Assembly: GCA_002471665.1 (NCBI GenBank)
Contig: DKQK01000059.1
Span: 54,471-118,470, forward strand
From: Gammaproteobacteria bacterium UBA7310
Lineage (GTDB): Bacteria > Pseudomonadota > Gammaproteobacteria > Pseudomonadales > Ketobacteraceae
Length of the DNA: 64,000 nt
Direction: 5' to 3'
Of the stretch, positions 63,080 through 64,000 are shown one piece after another; position 1 is the first letter of the stretch; each line of letters starts with the position of its first letter. A model generated the notes under the pieces. It ran no database searches. It saw only the letters and a program-made list of their open reading frames with translations, and had not been told where the DNA came from. A program made the translations under genes and the position numbers.

Positions 63080-64000
63080 GTGTCGTATATTGTTGATCGC
63101 CGCCTGAACGGTAAAAACAAGAGCACAGTGAACCGGCAACGGTTCCTGCACCGCTACCGCAAGCACATCAAGAAAGCGGTGGATGAAGCCGTTACCAAAC
63201 GCAGCATCACCGACCTGGATAGCGGCGAAAGTATTTCCATTCCACGTCGGGATATCTCAGAACCGTTCTTCCACCATGGCAAGGGCGGCAAGCGGGATAT
63301 GGTTCATCCCGGCAACAAGGAATTTGTTACCGGCGACCACATTCAGCGCCCCCAGGGTGGCGGTGGTGGCAGTGGCGGTGGCGAAGGCGATGCCAGCGAC
63401 AGCGGCGAAGGTATCGATGATTTTGTGTTCCAGATCAGCCAGGATGAGTTCCTCGATTTTCTGTTTGAAGACTTGGAACTGCCCAATCTGGTGAAGCGCC
63501 AGTTGCAGGGCATTGAATCTTTCAAATACGTGCGCGCCGGGGTAGTGAACGAAGGCAATCCGGCCAAGATCAACGTGGTACGCTCCATGCGCCAGGCTAC
63601 CAGTCGTCGCATTGCGCTGTCCGCATCCAGTCGACGACGCCTGCGCAAATTTGAAGAGGAGCTGCAGGCACTGCAGGAACAGGATCCCGTACTGCGGGAC
63701 AAACGCAAAGAACAGGAACTGGAAGAAGAGATCGCCAAACTGCGCCGCCGGATCAACAAAATCCCCTTTATCGATGACATCGATCTGCGCTATAACCTGC
63801 ACCTGAAGCAACCCAAACCCACCTCCAAGGCCGTCATGTTCTGCCTGATGGACGTATCCGGCTCGATGAATCAAGCCATGAAGGATATGGCCAAACGCTT
63901 CTTTATCCTGTTGTACATGTTCCTGAAGCGCAACTACGAAAAAATTGAAGTGGTATTTATCCGCCACCACACCAGTGCCAAGGAAGTCGATGAAGAAGAG
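63080..64000 (+). CDS. yeaH: YeaH/DUF444 protein, partial (3' end beyond the window)
   Basis: An open frame from GTG at 63080 (MSYIVDRRLNGKNKSTVNRQ) to the window edge, 307 codons. DUF444 marks are clear: RFLHRYRKHIKKAV, a glycine-rich linker near 93-102, FEDLELPNLVKRQL, an arginine-rich coiled region, and the von Willebrand-like MDVSGSM (D258-M263) that would bind metal. E. coli YeaH is about 427 residues, so roughly 120 are missing here. Pairs with PrkA; a yycC/SpoVR-like gene often follows. Confidence 0.93.
   Translation, partial: MSYIVDRRLNGKNKSTVNRQRFLHRYRKHIKKAVDEAVTKRSITDLDSGESISIPRRDISEPFFHHGKGGKRDMVHPGNKEFVTGDHIQRPQGGGGGSGGGEGDASDSGEGIDDFVFQISQDEFLDFLFEDLELPNLVKRQLQGIESFKYVRAGVVNEGNPAKINVVRSMRQATSRRIALSASSRRRLRKFEEELQALQEQDPVLRDKRKEQELEEEIAKLRRRINKIPFIDDIDLRYNLHLKQPKPTSKAVMFCLMDVSGSMNQAMKDMAKRFFILLYMFLKRNYEKIEVVFIRHHTSAKEVDEEE

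Noticed and set aside
1..64000. tRNA, rRNA, CRISPR, transposase or phage genes
   Set aside because: Looked for by eye and none found; gaps are short and contain only promoters, hairpins and terminators.

Overview
The window is 64 kb of ordinary, moderately GC-rich chromosome from a Gram-negative gammaproteobacterium. The gene order points to the Pseudomonas / marine hydrocarbonoclastic side of the class (Pseudomonadales or Oceanospirillales type, for example Alcanivorax, Ketobacter or Marinobacter-like). Reasons are the murU-amgK-lptD-surA-pdxA-rsmA-apaGH block, rpe-gph-trpE, tamAB, and an assimilatory nitrate cluster beside a cfrX-cmpX-sigX block, an arrangement I know from Pseudomonas aeruginosa. 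The genus cannot be fixed from the sequence alone. I see no rRNA, tRNA, CRISPR, IS element or prophage.

Layout. (1) 0.1-12 kb: purU, then the nitrate assimilation regulon. It holds a PP2C-kinase fusion, a NarK-type transporter, a FAD/NADH oxidoreductase, NasA nitrate reductase and NirBD nitrite reductase. Three -24/-12 (sigma-54) promoters drive it: two perfect and back to back between the transporter and the oxidoreductase, and a third before nirB with an NtrC-like dyad about 120 bp upstream. (2) 12.2-16.1 kb: two related small unknown proteins flanking a tandem universal stress protein with a possible ANR/FNR box, then sigX, cmpX and cfrX. (3) 16.2-19.9 kb: an unusual operon pairing a large membrane P-loop ATPase with a stand-alone MscS channel. 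(4) 20-28.3 kb: GST, ppa, and a signalling block (YfiR-like protein, sensor kinase, hybrid kinase and a divergent HD-GYP response regulator) suggesting c-di-GMP control, followed by two small conserved genes. (5) 28.6-35.3 kb: two tandem paralogous ~790-residue lipoproteins of unknown function and a carboxylesterase lipoprotein. (6) 35.5-40.8 kb: tamA-tamB. (7) 40.8-48.4 kb: two related tiny membrane proteins with acidic tails, then trpC and trpD separated from trpG and trpE by a GT2 / LAB_N / GT39 lipid-glycosylation set. (8) 48.7-60.7 kb: gph, rpe, a DUF3530 protein, djlA, murU, amgK, lptD, surA, pdxA, rsmA, apaG, apaH. (9) 61-64 kb: prkA and the first part of yeaH, which runs off the window.

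Most of this is housekeeping and envelope biogenesis. The best candidates for undescribed biology are the ATPase-MscS operon, the lipoprotein pair with a possible TULIP/BPI-like fold, the two families of small paralogous proteins near ANR-like boxes, and the YfiR / kinase / HD-GYP module.
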